64,000 nucleotides of DNA from Sphingobium yanoikuyae (GCF_013001025.1 NZ_CP053021.1:5029001-5093000), one strand, 5' to 3'; counted from the first letter of the stretch, positions 44,680 to 54,499 are shown. Notes: generated by a model from the letters alone, not told the origin. Numbers and translations are program-made.

Positions 44680-45450
44680 TCAGCTTTCCAGGAAAGAGGT
44701 GATGGCGCCCGCCAGCGCTTCAGGCGCTTCGAGCGGGGCCAGATGCGCGGCTTCCAGCGCCACATGCGCCGCGCCGGGGATGCGGGCGATCAGATGCTCG
44801 CCATGCCCTTCATGGGGTGTCGATGTGTCGCGGGTGCCGGTCACGACCAGGGTCGGACAGGCGATGCCGCCGATCCGATCGGCCAAGTCCATGTCGCGGA
44901 TCGCCGCGCCGCAACCGGCATAGCCTTCTGCATCCATCGCCAGCAGCTGGCGCCGCACCGTTTCATAGATGGCCGGCTCGGCAGCCTCGGACAGGAAACG
45001 ACCCATGGCAAGATCGGCGATGGCGGCCATGCCCTCGCCCCGCACCTTGGCGATACGGTCGTTCCAGGAGGCGCTGTCCATCGTCGCGGATGTGCAGATC
45101 GGCAACAGCTTCTCGACCCGGCCCGGCGCCCGCAGCGCCAGTTCCATGCCGATCATGCCGCCCAGCGAGACGCCCGCGACGTAGAAGCGATCGAAGCCGG
45201 CCGCATCGGCCGCCGCCAGCACATCGTCGGCCAGCATGGCGAGCGCATAATCACCCGGCTCGGCGATCGTGGCGCCATGGCCGCGCGCATCGATCCGCAG
45301 CACCGCGAAGCGATCGCGCAGATGCGGCAGCACGCCGTCCCACAAATCCATGTCGGTGCCGATGCTGTTCAGCAGTAGCAGCGCGGGCGCGTCATCGCGC
45401 CCATCGCGCTTCCAGTAAAGAGTGGCGCCGGGACGCAGGATGAAGGCCAT
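44680..45450 (-). CDS. pcaD: 3-oxoadipate enol-lactonase
   Basis: A 256-aa alpha/beta hydrolase of the PcaD type. It has LLNSIGTDMDLWD at the oxyanion region, nucleophile Ser in AGVSLGGMIG, acid Asp in GTRDTSTP, and His in EAAHLAPLE. It hydrolyses 3-oxoadipate enol-lactone to 3-oxoadipate. GGAGG seven bases upstream selects ATG at 45450 and overlaps the end of the ferredoxin gene. Confidence 0.93.
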   Translation of the reverse strand: MAFILRPGATLYWKRDGRDDAPALLLLNSIGTDMDLWDGVLPHLRDRFAVLRIDARGHGATIAEPGDYALAMLADDVLAAADAAGFDRFYVAGVSLGGMIGMELALRAPGRVEKLLPICTSATMDSASWNDRIAKVRGEGMAAIADLAMGRFLSEAAEPAIYETVRRQLLAMDAEGYAGCGAAIRDMDLADRIGGIACPTLVVTGTRDTSTPHEGHGEHLIARIPGAAHVALEAAHLAPLEAPEALAGAITSFLES

Positions 45451-45452
45451 GC

Positions 45453-45770
45453 TCAATCCTCCGGCGCGATGGCGACGCGCAGCCCGTCGAGCGCGGCCGT
45501 CATCATGATCTGGCAGGACAGGCGCGACCGATCGCCGCGATGGTCGGAGGAATCGAGCAGATCATCCTCGTCGCCGCTGGCCGCGCCGACCGTCTCGATC
45601 CAGGCCTCATCCACGAAGACATGGCAGGTCGCGCAGGAACAGCAGCCGCCGCACAAGGCCAGCAGTTCGTCAAAGCCATTGTCGCGAATAGCCTCCATCA
45701 CGGAGACGCCTTCACGGGCATCAATGGTCGTTTCGTCCCCCGCACGGTTGACGACGATCAGATTGGGCAC
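45453..45770 (-). CDS. Putidaredoxin/adrenodoxin-type [2Fe-2S] ferredoxin
   Basis: A 105-aa ferredoxin with the vertebrate/putidaredoxin spacing Cys40-X5-Cys46-X2-Cys49-X36-Cys86 ([10 protein letters not shown] ... LSCQI). This differs from the Rieske ferredoxin of the GntR cluster. Placed between pcaJ and pcaD in the benzoate operon, it is the likely electron carrier from the reductase at 42216 to BenAB. The start is GTG at 45770, 14 bp after the pcaJ stop. Confidence 0.9.
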   Translation of the reverse strand: MPNLIVVNRAGDETTIDAREGVSVMEAIRDNGFDELLALCGGCCSCATCHVFVDEAWIETVGAASGDEDDLLDSSDHRGDRSRLSCQIMMTAALDGLRVAIAPED

Positions 45771-45784
45771 GGTAAATTCCAGTC

Positions 45785-46432
45785 TTATGCGTTTTCGAGG
45801 ATCGCCAGCGGCGCGCCGGTCTTCTCGATCACTTCGGCTTCGGTGACGCCGGGGGCCAGTTCCACAAGGGTGAGGCCGCCCTTCGCCCGATCGACGGCGA
45901 TCACGGCGAGGTCGGTGATGATGAGGTCGACCACCGCCTTGCCGGTGAGCGGCAGGGTGCAAGCGTTGAGGATCTTGGGGCTGCCATTTTTCGACACATG
46001 GTCCATCACCACGACCACGCGCTTGACGCCCGCGACCAGATCCATCGCGCCGCCCATGCCCTTCACCATCTTGCCGGGGATGGTCCAGTTGGCGAGGTCG
46101 CCATTGGCGGCCACCTCCATCGCCCCCAGCACCGCCATGTCGATATGGCCACCCCGGATCATCGCAAAACTGTCCGCCGAGGAGAAGAAGCTACTGGTCG
46201 GCAGCGCGGTGATCGTCTGCTTGCCGGCGTTGATCAGGTCCGGGTCCGCCTCGCCCGCAAACGGGAAGGGACCGATGCCGAGCATGCCGTTTTCGGATTG
46301 CAGCGTCACGTTGACGCCTTCGGGCACATGGTTCGCCACCAGAGTCGGGATGCCGATGCCAAGGTTCACATAATAGCCGTCGCGCAGTTCCTTCGCGGCG
46401 CGCGCCGCCATCTCGTCGCGGGTCCAAGGCAT
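45785..46432 (-). CDS. pcaJ: 3-oxoadipate CoA-transferase subunit B
   Basis: A 215-aa class I CoA-transferase beta subunit. The catalytic Glu lies in [13 protein letters not shown], with [17 protein letters not shown] at the start and [14 protein letters not shown]. With PcaI it transfers CoA from succinyl-CoA to 3-oxoadipate. Family distinction from ScoB (acetoacetate) rests on the operon context. Start overlaps the pcaI stop (TGATG). Confidence 0.92.
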   Translation of the reverse strand: MPWTRDEMAARAAKELRDGYYVNLGIGIPTLVANHVPEGVNVTLQSENGMLGIGPFPFAGEADPDLINAGKQTITALPTSSFFSSADSFAMIRGGHIDMAVLGAMEVAANGDLANWTIPGKMVKGMGGAMDLVAGVKRVVVVMDHVSKNGSPKILNACTLPLTGKAVVDLIITDLAVIAVDRAKGGLTLVELAPGVTEAEVIEKTGAPLAILENA

Positions 46433-47139
46433 CAGGCGGTCTCCCTTTCGCGAACAGTCAGCTTCTCGATCCGCTTCTCGTTGATGGTGGAAAGGACGAT
46501 GCGGTCGACATAGATGCCCGGCGTATGGATGCAGTCGGGGTCGAAGCTGCCCTCGGGCACGATTTCCTCGACCTCCACCACTGTCACCTTGCCGGCGGTC
46601 GCCATGTTCGGGTTGAAGTTGCGCGCGGTCTTGCGGAACATCAGGTTGCCCGCGGGGTCGGCGCGCCAGGCCTTGATGATCGACAGATCAGCGCGCAGCC
46701 AGGTTTCGCGGACATAGTCCTCGCCCTCGAAATTCTCGACCGGCTTGCCCTCGGCCACCACCGTGCCGACGCCGGTCTTGGTGTAGAAGGCCGGGATGCC
46801 GGCGCCACCGGCACGGATACGTTCGGCCAGCGTCCCCTGCGGGTTCAGCTCCAATTCCAGCTCGCCCGACAGATACTGGCTTTCGAACAGCTTGTTCTCG
46901 CCCACATAGGACGAGATCATCTTGCGGACCTGCCGGCTTTCCAGCAGCATCCACAGGCCAAAGCCGTCGGCGCCGGCATTGTTGGAAATGACGGTCAGAT
47001 CCTTCACGCCGCTCGCGCGGATTTCCGGGATCAGGCTTTCGGGGTTGCCCGACAGGCCGAAGCCGCCCGACATGATCGTCATCCCGTCGAACAACAGGCC
47101 ATCAAGGGCCTGCGCCGGGCTGTCGTAGATTTTCTGCAT
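46432..47139 (-). CDS. pcaI: 3-oxoadipate CoA-transferase subunit A
   Basis: A 235-aa class I CoA-transferase alpha subunit: [15 protein letters not shown] with the CoA-binding glycine motif, [33 protein letters not shown], and [11 protein letters not shown]. It forms a heteromer with PcaJ. Start at 47139 has AAGGGA upstream. It follows benD by 13 nt. Confidence 0.92.
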   Translation of the reverse strand: MQKIYDSPAQALDGLLFDGMTIMSGGFGLSGNPESLIPEIRASGVKDLTVISNNAGADGFGLWMLLESRQVRKMISSYVGENKLFESQYLSGELELELNPQGTLAERIRAGGAGIPAFYTKTGVGTVVAEGKPVENFEGEDYVRETWLRADLSIIKAWRADPAGNLMFRKTARNFNPNMATAGKVTVVEVEEIVPEGSFDPDCIHTPGIYVDRIVLSTINEKRIEKLTVRERETA

Positions 47140-47152
47140 GTCTTCAGTCCCT

Positions 47153-47938
47153 TCAGCCGATATCGCCGCCCGCAACGGGCAGGACCGATCCGGTCACATA
47201 GCTGGCCTCGTCGGAGGCGAGGAAAAGGATGGGGGCGATCTGCTCGTCCAGCGTGCCGTAGCGCTTCATGAAGGCCGACGATGTCACCTGTTCCACCGCC
47301 TCGGCCATCCAGCCCTGTTCTTGGCGGTTGTCGCCCTCGGCATTGCGCGGCACGCGGCGCGGCGGCGCGCTGGTGCCGCCGGGCGCGGTTGCGACGACAC
47401 GGATGCCCGCCTCCGCATACTCCATCGCCAGTGCTTGCGTGAGGCCATTGATCCCGCCCTTGGCCGCCGAATAGGGCACGCGGCGGATGCCGCGCGTGGC
47501 GTTGGACGACAGGTTGACGATCGTCCCCGCCCCCTGCTCCAGCATCGCGGGCAGGACCGCATGGCAGCAATAGAGGGTCGGCATCAGCGAGCGACGGATT
47601 TCCGCATCGATCTGATCCGGCTCGAACTGCGCATAGGGCCGCATGCGGATCGCGCCGCCGACATTGTTGATGAGGATGTCGATGCGCCCGAGCGCCGCGA
47701 TTGCCGCCGCCATCGCTTGCGCCGCGCCCTCATAGGTTTCAAGGTCGCAGGTGACCGAAATCGCCTTGCCACCGGCCGCGACGATCGCCTGCTCGACATC
47801 GGTCACGAAGTCCGCCCGGTCGACCAGCACGAGGCTGGCGCCCTCGGCCGCGGCACGGGTGGCGACACCGGCACCGATACCCTGCGCCGCGCCGGTCACG
47901 ACCATCACCTTGCCGGCGAAGCGTCCCTGGAAGATCAT
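47153..47938 (-). CDS. benD: Benzoate cis-diol dehydrogenase (BenD-like SDR)
   Basis: A 261-aa SDR. It has the NAD-binding VVTGAAQGIGAGVA, the NNVGGAIRMRPYAQF segment typical of BenD-type enzymes, catalytic Ser near NLSSNATRG, and YSAAK. It oxidises 1,6-dihydroxycyclohexa-2,4-diene-1-carboxylate to catechol with loss of CO2. Its presence argues that the dioxygenase acts on benzoate rather than anthranilate, whose product rearomatises by itself. GAGGGG precedes the ATG. Confidence 0.92.
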   Translation of the reverse strand: MIFQGRFAGKVMVVTGAAQGIGAGVATRAAAEGASLVLVDRADFVTDVEQAIVAAGGKAISVTCDLETYEGAAQAMAAAIAALGRIDILINNVGGAIRMRPYAQFEPDQIDAEIRRSLMPTLYCCHAVLPAMLEQGAGTIVNLSSNATRGIRRVPYSAAKGGINGLTQALAMEYAEAGIRVVATAPGGTSAPPRRVPRNAEGDNRQEQGWMAEAVEQVTSSAFMKRYGTLDEQIAPILFLASDEASYVTGSVLPVAGGDIG

Positions 47939-47948
47939 CGCCCGCCCC

Positions 47949-48464
47949 TCAGATATGATAGACGTCGATGACCTGATGAATATAGTCGTCCTTGAGGACG
48001 ATCGTCTTCTTCAGGATCTTCGGCGCCGCGCCGCTGATGTCCAGCGTGACGAAGCTGGTTCCGAAAAACTGCTGCGTCTTCTGGTAGCGATGGCTCATCG
48101 TGTGCCAGTTGTAGCGCAGGTCGATCGCATCGCTCCGCGTCTCGATCACCTCGATATTCGCCAGGAAGTGCGAGGTGCGTGCCTCCGGCGTGCTCGCCGA
48201 CGACCGTTCGGTCTTCAAGCGATAGACGCGATCCTCCAGCCCCTTGCGGTTGCCATAATAGATGAGCGAGATTTCGCTGTGCGGATCGGTGGTCAGCGCG
48301 TCATCGTCGGTCCAGGCCGGCATCCAATATTCGCACTGTTCCGAATAGCATTCGAGCCATGCGTCCAGTTCGCGATCGTCGAGCAGCCGTGCCTCGCGAT
48401 AGAGAAAGGCGCAGATATCCTGATAGGAGAGCGCCGCGCGCTTCGTGTCGAGCACCAGTGTCAT
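47949..48464 (-). CDS. benB: Benzoate 1,2-dioxygenase beta subunit
   Basis: A 171-aa small subunit of the ring-hydroxylating dioxygenase family (SnoaL-like fold): FLYREARLLDDRELDAWLECYSEQCEYWMP, RVYRLKTERSSAS, LRYNWHTMSHRYQ, and KKTIVLKDDYIHQVIDVYHI at the end. It is structural and non-catalytic, assembling with BenA. It overlaps benA by four bases (ATGA). Confidence 0.94.
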   Translation of the reverse strand: MTLVLDTKRAALSYQDICAFLYREARLLDDRELDAWLECYSEQCEYWMPAWTDDDALTTDPHSEISLIYYGNRKGLEDRVYRLKTERSSASTPEARTSHFLANIEVIETRSDAIDLRYNWHTMSHRYQKTQQFFGTSFVTLDISGAAPKILKKTIVLKDDYIHQVIDVYHI

Positions 48465-49822
48465 TCTGCGGCCTCCATCATCGGCGCACCGGCTTCGCGG
48501 GCCATGCCGTCGAGCATGATCTGCGCCCAGAATTCATGCTGGCGCACGAACAAGCCTTCATCCTCGCTACGTTCGCTGGACAGCAGCGGGTTCATGCCCA
48601 TGGCGGTCGCGTTGCTGTCCGGCCCGGCGATCCAGCGGGTCGCGCCACGGCTCAAGTCATTCCACAATTCGCCAGCCCCCTCATAGGCCGACTGGCAGCT
48701 GCGAAATTCCTCCAGATCGTCGGGCGTGCCCATGCCGGTGACGTTGAAGAAATCCTCATATTGGCGGATGCGATGGGCGCGGTCTTCGGTGCTCTCGCCC
48801 TTGGGGGCGTAGCAATAGATGGTGACCTCGGTCGTATGCACGTCGATCGGGCGGACGACACGGATCTGGGTCGAAAACTGGTCCATCAGGAAGACATTGG
48901 GATAGAGCGCCAGATTGCGCGTCTGCTCCAGAATGAAGCGGGCCTTGTCCTCCCCCAGTCGCTCGACCAGCTGGTCCTTATAGTTCCAGACCGGCCGGAC
49001 CTCGGGGTTCAGCACCTGCGTCCAGAGCAGGATATGGCCATGCTCGAAGCCATAGACGCCGCTCGCGGGTGCCTTCGACCAGCCATTGGCGTCGACCGCC
49101 TTGGTCCCGCCCTCGGCGCGGCGGCCCATGGTCGACTGGTAATTTTCGTGGACCGAACTGACATGATAGCCGTCGCAGCCATTTTCCATCTGCATCTTCC
49201 AGTTGCCATGGAAGGTGTAGGTGGAATTGCCGGTCAGCACTTCCAGACCCTCGGGCGCCTGATCGACCATCTGGTCGATGATGACCCTGGCCTCGCCCAG
49301 ATGATCCTCCAGCGGCAGGACATCATGATTGAGCGACCCGAAGATGAAGCCGCGATAGCTTTCGACCCGCACCCTGGTCAGGTCGTGCGACCCTTCATGA
49401 TCGAAACTGTCGGGATAGGCGCCGGTGCTGGCATCCTTGGCGCGCAACAGCTTGCCGTCGGTCTTGAAGCTCCAGCCATGGAAGGGGCAGACGAAGAGCG
49501 GCTGGTTGCCACGCTTGCGGCGGCACAGCTTGGCGCCGCGATGGGCGCAGGCATTGACCACGCAATTGAGGCCGCCATCCTTGGCCCGCGTCAGGATCAC
49601 CGGCGTATGGCCGATCCAGGTGGTGAAATAGTCGTTCTTCTTCTCGACCTGGCTCTCATGGGCCAGATAGACCCAGTTGCTCTCGAAGATATATTTCATC
49701 TCCAGATCGAACAGTTCCGGGTCCGTGAAGACGTCGCGGCGGCAGCGAAAGATGCCGGTTTCCGGATCGTCCACGACCGCAGTTTCAACACGGTCGCGCA
49801 GGAAAGCCATGGGGCTGGTCAT
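48461..49822 (-). CDS. benA: Benzoate 1,2-dioxygenase alpha subunit
   Basis: A 453-aa Rieske oxygenase large subunit. Rieske ligands are Cys92-X-His94 and Cys112-X2-His115 (CAHRGAKL; CPFHGWSFK). The mononuclear iron site is His220 and His225, with Asp217 before them in NGCDGYHVSSVHENY. It matches the benzoate/toluate/anthranilate class. It catalyses cis-dihydroxylation of benzoate at C1-C2. GAGGAG is well placed. Electron supply probably comes from the separate ferredoxin and reductase later in the operon. Confidence 0.93.
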   Translation of the reverse strand: MTSPMAFLRDRVETAVVDDPETGIFRCRRDVFTDPELFDLEMKYIFESNWVYLAHESQVEKKNDYFTTWIGHTPVILTRAKDGGLNCVVNACAHRGAKLCRRKRGNQPLFVCPFHGWSFKTDGKLLRAKDASTGAYPDSFDHEGSHDLTRVRVESYRGFIFGSLNHDVLPLEDHLGEARVIIDQMVDQAPEGLEVLTGNSTYTFHGNWKMQMENGCDGYHVSSVHENYQSTMGRRAEGGTKAVDANGWSKAPASGVYGFEHGHILLWTQVLNPEVRPVWNYKDQLVERLGEDKARFILEQTRNLALYPNVFLMDQFSTQIRVVRPIDVHTTEVTIYCYAPKGESTEDRAHRIRQYEDFFNVTGMGTPDDLEEFRSCQSAYEGAGELWNDLSRGATRWIAGPDSNATAMGMNPLLSSERSEDEGLFVRQHEFWAQIMLDGMAREAGAPMMEAAE

Positions 49823-49836
49823 GATCCTCTCTCCTC

Positions 49837-50763
49837 TCAGGCCGGTTCCGTGACCGGTTCGACGGCATCCACCACCAGCCGCTTGCGGGTCGAGAAGGCC
49901 TCGTCGCCCTCATCGTCCGAGCGCTGCAGATGAAAATCGAAGGCGATATGCGCGCTGTCGCCCTGGCGGTTCGGCACCGGCAGCAACCCTTCGCGGGTGC
50001 CGAAGGCGAAATCGTCGGCAGCAAACGGATCGTCGCCGAAATTGATCTGTGTCGTCAGGCGGCGATAGCCGGGCGCCTCGATGAAGAAATGCACATGGGC
50101 GGGGCGATTGCCGTGCCGGCCGAGCGCCTTCATCAGCGTGTCGGACGCGCCGCCCGGCGGCACCGAATAGCCGTTCGGCATCTTCGACGAGAAGGCATAG
50201 GTGCCGTCCGCCGCTATCTTCAGCCGGCGCCGATTGTTGAACGGCGTCTGTTCATGGGTCGGGTCGAAATGCGAATAGAAGCCGTGCGAGTCCGCATGCC
50301 AGACATGGACCAGCCCGTCGGTCACCGCCTCGCCATCGGGGCCGATGATGCGGCCGGTCATGTAGAGCGTGTCGGTATCGTCGGCATCGTCGGTCAGATA
50401 GGCGCCGCTCTCGACGATCGGCGCGCCCTCGACATAGAGCGGCCCTTCGATCGTGCGCGGGGTGCCGCCCGACTTGCCGGCCTCGGCATCCTTGGCGTCC
50501 ATATAGAGATCGATGAAATGTTCCAGGCCGACGCCCGGCATCAACAGGCCCAGTTCGCCCGCGCCCGCCGCGCCCTGCAGGAAGTTGACGGCGTTCCACA
50601 CCTCATCCTCGCTGACATCATAGCGGGCGATGACGGTCATGCAGGATTGGATCAGGTCGCGAACGATGCCCTTCATGCGGGCGTTGCCACCGTCGCAGTC
50701 CAGCCCCGCGACACGGTCGAGCAGGTTTTGGATTTCCGGTGTTTCTACGAAGCTGGTACCCAT
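49837..50763 (-). CDS. catA: Catechol 1,2-dioxygenase
   Basis: A 308-aa intradiol dioxygenase. Fe(III) ligands are Tyr110 (EGPLYVEGAP), Tyr199 (PNGYSVPPGG), His223 and His225 (RPAHVHFFI). The N-terminal helical linker domain for dimerisation is present. It opens catechol to cis,cis-muconate. It lies 38 bp after catC and 14 bp before benA in the operon. Confidence 0.96.
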   Translation of the reverse strand: MGTSFVETPEIQNLLDRVAGLDCDGGNARMKGIVRDLIQSCMTVIARYDVSEDEVWNAVNFLQGAAGAGELGLLMPGVGLEHFIDLYMDAKDAEAGKSGGTPRTIEGPLYVEGAPIVESGAYLTDDADDTDTLYMTGRIIGPDGEAVTDGLVHVWHADSHGFYSHFDPTHEQTPFNNRRRLKIAADGTYAFSSKMPNGYSVPPGGASDTLMKALGRHGNRPAHVHFFIEAPGYRRLTTQINFGDDPFAADDFAFGTREGLLPVPNRQGDSAHIAFDFHLQRSDDEGDEAFSTRKRLVVDAVEPVTEPA

Positions 50764-50801
50764 ATTTTTCTCTCTTAAGCTTTGCGGTCTGTGTCGGACG
50801 A

Positions 50802-51092
50802 TCAGCGATCATCCTCATGGATCGAGGACGGATGGCGGCAGAGCGGCGTGATCTTCATCGTCATGAAGGGGTAGAGCGGCAGCGCCATCAGCGTGTCGTG
50901 CAGGGCGGCATTGCTCTCGACATCGAAGATCGAGACGTTGGAATAGAGGCCGACCTTGCGCCAGATATGGCGCCAGGTGCCGGCGGCCTGCAGCGTCTGG
51001 AAATAGGCCTTTTCCGCGGCCTTGATCCTGGCGGCTTCCGCCGCATCGAAATCCAGCGGGATGTTGACGTCCATTTCGACCATGAACAGCAT
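50802..51092 (-). CDS. catC: Muconolactone delta-isomerase
   Basis: A 96-aa protein typical of CatC: MLFMVEMDVNIPLD at the start, AEKAYFQTLQAAGTWRHIWRKVG, and LMALPLYPFMTMKITPL near the end. It isomerises muconolactone to 3-oxoadipate enol-lactone and forms a decamer in known cases. It starts five bases after catB. Confidence 0.95.
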   Translation of the reverse strand: MLFMVEMDVNIPLDFDAAEAARIKAAEKAYFQTLQAAGTWRHIWRKVGLYSNVSIFDVESNAALHDTLMALPLYPFMTMKITPLCRHPSSIHEDDR

Positions 51093-51097
51093 GGGTT

Positions 51098-52255
51098 TCA
51101 GGCTCCTGCGGTAACGGCGTGAAGGATCGGCGACGTGCGATCGCGCCGGAAGAAGGCGAGCTTGTCCTCGTCAAAGGCGATGCCCAGGCCCGGCCCGGTC
51201 GGCACGGCGAGCGAGAAGTCGGCATAGCCAAGCGGATCGCGCAATATGTCCTCGGTCTGGAGCAGCGGACCGAACAATTCGGTGCCCCAGGCAAGGTCCG
51301 GCAGGGTGGCAAAGACATGGGCCGACGCGACCGTGCCGACACCGCCCTCCAGCATTGTGCCGCCATAAAGGCCGATGCCGGCCGCCGTGCCGATCGCGGC
51401 CACGTCAGCCGCTGCGAACAGGCCGCCCGACTGGGCGATCTTGAGCGCGAAGACGCTGGCAGCATGGGCCGAGGCGATCCGCATCGCGCTGCGCGGACCA
51501 TTCAATGCCTCGTCCGCCATCAGCGGCACCGGCTGGTTCTTCGACAGGCGCGCCATTGCGGCGATCGCGTCGCCAGCGATCGGCTGTTCGACCAGGTCGC
51601 AGCCGACATCATGCAGCATGGCCATGCCGATCTTGGCCTGCGCCTCCGACCAGTTCTGGTTGACGTCGACGCGCACGCTGGCGCGGTCGCCCAGCGCCTT
51701 GCAGATGGCGCCGACATGGGCGACGTCGTCGCGCACTTCGCGCTTGCCGATCTTCAACTTGAAGATGCGATGGCGCCGGCGGTCGAGCATCTCCTCGCCC
51801 TCGGCAATGTCGCGCGCGGTGTCGCCGCTGGCCAGCGTCCAGGCGACGGGCAGACTGTCGCGCACCCGGCCACCGCCGATCAGTTCGGACACGGCGATGC
51901 CCAGCCGCTTGCCGGCCATGTCGAGCAGCGCGGTTTCGACCGCGCATTTGGCGAAATGATTGCCGCGCACGCAGCGGGCGACCTTGGCCATGGTCGCGCC
52001 GACCTGCGCCAGGTCGCAGGTTTCCAGGACGGGGATGATATAGGTGTCGATCGCCGACTTGATGCTTTCGGGGCTTTCCTCGCCATAGCTGAGGCCGCCG
52101 ATCGTGGTGCCCTCGCCAATCCCCTCGATACCGTCGGCATCGGTCAGGCGGACGATCACCATCGATTGGGCGTGCATGGTCGCCATGGCCAGCACATGCG
52201 GGCGGATCGTCGGCACATCGACGATGAAGGTATCGGCGTGGCTAAATCCAGCCAT
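51098..52255 (-). CDS. catB: Muconate cycloisomerase
   Basis: A 385-aa enolase-superfamily enzyme. The K-X-K motif is Lys166-Leu-Lys168 (FKLKIG), the metal ligands lie in RVDVNQNW, LVEQPI and MADEAL, and the second catalytic Lys in ALKIAQSGG. It lactonises cis,cis-muconate to muconolactone. It is the first gene of the 12-gene operon, about 88 bp downstream of the CatR box. Confidence 0.95.
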   Translation of the reverse strand: MAGFSHADTFIVDVPTIRPHVLAMATMHAQSMVIVRLTDADGIEGIGEGTTIGGLSYGEESPESIKSAIDTYIIPVLETCDLAQVGATMAKVARCVRGNHFAKCAVETALLDMAGKRLGIAVSELIGGGRVRDSLPVAWTLASGDTARDIAEGEEMLDRRRHRIFKLKIGKREVRDDVAHVGAICKALGDRASVRVDVNQNWSEAQAKIGMAMLHDVGCDLVEQPIAGDAIAAMARLSKNQPVPLMADEALNGPRSAMRIASAHAASVFALKIAQSGGLFAAADVAAIGTAAGIGLYGGTMLEGGVGTVASAHVFATLPDLAWGTELFGPLLQTEDILRDPLGYADFSLAVPTGPGLGIAFDEDKLAFFRRDRTSPILHAVTAGA

Positions 52256-52342
52256 TGCGGCGACTCTCCCAAATGCTTACGTTTCATGGGATAGCTATGC
52301 CTCGTCTGCGCCGGTTTCAAAGATCAATGCGGTTAAGGGGCC

Positions 52343-52357
52343 ATACTCTGGAGGTAT
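52343..52357. promoter_or_regulatory. CatR/BenM-type LysR operator (ATAC-N7-GTAT)
   Basis: ATAC-TCTGGAG-GTAT, an exact match to the ATAC-N7-GTAT consensus of CatM/BenM regulators, in the divergent catB-catR promoter. It overlaps the ribosome site of catR (GGAGG), which would allow autorepression. Confidence 0.82.
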
Positions 52358-52363
52358 AAGTCA

Positions 52364-53290
52364 GTGATAGACCTGCGCCTCTTGCGCTATTTCGTGGCGG
52401 TGGCCGACGAAGGCAATTTCAACCGCGCCGCCGACCGGCTGCATATTGCCCAGCCGCCATTGTCCCGTGCGATCCAGCAACTGGAGGCGCATGTCGGCGC
52501 GCCTTTGCTCGACCGCGCCAGCCGCCCGCTGCGGCTGACCGATGTCGGGCGCCTGCTCCACGCCCAGGCGCTGCAGTTGCTGGCGCGGATGGAGGATGTC
52601 GAGACGATGGTGAAGACCGCCGCCACCAGCCAGCGCCGGCGGCTGGTGATCGGCTTCGTCGCCTCGACCATCTATGCCCGCCTGCCCGAACTGATCCGCG
52701 AATTTCGCAAGGTCGCCGACAACGTCGAACTGGTCATGGTGGAAAGCACCACCCTGGAACAGATCGCCGCATTGAAGGACGGACGCATCGATGTCGGCTT
52801 CGGCCGCATCCGGTTCGAGGATACTGCCGTCCGTCGCATCATCCTGCGCAATGAGAAGATGGTCGCCGCCTTCCCGATGGACCACCCGCTGGCCCGCGGC
52901 GAAGGACCGATCTCGATCCGTGATCTGGCCGACGAGCCGCAAATCATCTATCCACGCGCGCCGCGCCCCAGCTATGCCGACCAGGTCATATCGCTGTTCC
53001 GCGACCATGCGATCGAACCGCGCATCGTCCATGAAGCGCGTGAACTGCAGATCGCCATCGGCCTGGTCGCGGCGCAGGAGGGGATGGCGATCGTCCCCGA
53101 ATCGGTCCATCGCGCCCGCAGCCACGATGTCGCCTTTCGCGACCTGATCGAGCCGGCCACCTCCCCGATCATCATGAGCCACCGCCCCGGCGACCGTTCA
53201 CCCGAACTGGCGCTGATGGCGTCGGTGATCGCGCGCCAATATGCGCAATGGGGCTATGAGGTGCCGGCCGCCCTGACCGAGGAGCTTTGA
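52364..53290 (+). CDS. catR: LysR family regulator of the cat/ben operon
   Basis: A 308-aa LysR regulator. N-terminal winged helix (LRLLRYFVAVADEGNFNRAADRLHIAQPPLSRAIQQLE) and an effector domain similar to CatR/CatM/BenM. It is divergent from catB; in relatives cis,cis-muconate (and sometimes benzoate) is the inducer. It starts with GTG at 52364, nine bases after GGAGG. Confidence 0.92.
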   Translation: MIDLRLLRYFVAVADEGNFNRAADRLHIAQPPLSRAIQQLEAHVGAPLLDRASRPLRLTDVGRLLHAQALQLLARMEDVETMVKTAATSQRRRLVIGFVASTIYARLPELIREFRKVADNVELVMVESTTLEQIAALKDGRIDVGFGRIRFEDTAVRRIILRNEKMVAAFPMDHPLARGEGPISIRDLADEPQIIYPRAPRPSYADQVISLFRDHAIEPRIVHEARELQIAIGLVAAQEGMAIVPESVHRARSHDVAFRDLIEPATSPIIMSHRPGDRSPELALMASVIARQYAQWGYEVPAALTEEL

Positions 53291-53395
53291 AGCCACCGAA
53301 GCGCCCGCCATACCCTTAGACCCAATGACCGTCATTCGCCTCGCGCTTCGAGGCAGGTGGGGCGTAAGCTCAGCTTGTCAGGAAGGAGAAGGACA

Positions 53396-54499
53396 ATGTC
53401 GATCAGCAAGTTTGTCGGTCTCGATGTCCATAAAGAGACGATTGCAGTTGCGCTCGCCGATGACGGTCGGACTGGAGAAATCCGGTTCTACGGGACCATA
53501 CCCAACACGCAGGATTCGATCCGGCGTCTGGTGGCCCGACTGAGCAGCCCGGATGTCGCGCTGCATTTCTGTTATGAAGCAGGCGGCTGTGGCTACGGAA
53601 TTCATCGTCAGTTAGTCGATCTGGGGGCGGAATGTAGCGTGATTGCGCCATCGGTCATGCCGCGCAAACCTGCGGACCGGATAAAGACCGACCGACGTGA
53701 CGCGATGACGCTCGCCCGATTGCTACGGTCTGGTGAATTGACGGCGATCTGGGTCCCGGACGAGGCACACGAGGCTATCCGTGATCTGATTCGTGGGCGA
53801 CGCCAGGCGAAACACGATTTGGTTGCTGGCCGGCAGATGTTGTTGAGCTTCCTTCTGCGCCATGGGCGCAAGTTCGCCGGTCGATCCAATTGGACCAAGG
53901 CGCACTGGCGCTGGCTCGGTGAGCAGGCGTTTGATGCACCTCACCAGCAATTCGTATTCGGCGAGAGCATCCGCCGGATCGAGGAAGCACAGCAGCGCTG
54001 CGACCGACTGGATGCAATGCTGGTGGAGGCATTGCCCTATTGGTCGCTGGCGCCGTTGGTTCAGGCTCTGCAGGCCTTGCGGGGTGTCGGCTTGATTGTC
54101 GCCGCCACCTTAGTTGCAGAAATAGGCGACCTTGGTCGGTTCGATACCCCAAAACAGCTCATGGGTTGGCTGGGGCTGGTCCCGTCTGAAGCGTCGAGTG
54201 GTGCCCGGACGCGCCGAGGCGCAATAACGAAGACCGGCAACCGCGAAGCGCGAGCAATGTTGGTGGAGGCGGCCTGGTCCTATCGACTGCCAGCGCGGGA
54301 AGAACGCCGCTATCGAGCCCGGGTCGAGGGACTGCCGGATGAAGTCAAAGCCATCGCCTGGAAAGCACAAGTCCGACTGTGCCAGCGCTACCGGATGTTG
54401 GCTGCGTCCGGGAAGCCCTTGCCGAAGGTCATCACGGCGATCGCTCGCGAATTGGTGGGATTTGTCTGGGACATCGGGCGACGTATGCAGCCCGCATGA
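53396..54499 (+). CDS. IS110 family transposase (copy C)
   Basis: A 367-aa DEDD transposase: D in VGLDVHKETIAVAL, E in CYEAGGCGYGIHR, and the Asp pair in KTDRRDAMTLARLL. A C-terminal Transposase_20 domain contains LRGVGLIVAATLVAEIGD and the GAITKTGNREARAMLVEA segment. The frame is intact. AAGGAGAAGGAC precedes ATG. Confidence 0.93.
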   Translation: MSISKFVGLDVHKETIAVALADDGRTGEIRFYGTIPNTQDSIRRLVARLSSPDVALHFCYEAGGCGYGIHRQLVDLGAECSVIAPSVMPRKPADRIKTDRRDAMTLARLLRSGELTAIWVPDEAHEAIRDLIRGRRQAKHDLVAGRQMLLSFLLRHGRKFAGRSNWTKAHWRWLGEQAFDAPHQQFVFGESIRRIEEAQQRCDRLDAMLVEALPYWSLAPLVQALQALRGVGLIVAATLVAEIGDLGRFDTPKQLMGWLGLVPSEASSGARTRRGAITKTGNREARAMLVEAAWSYRLPAREERRYRARVEGLPDEVKAIAWKAQVRLCQRYRMLAASGKPLPKVITAIARELVGFVWDIGRRMQPA

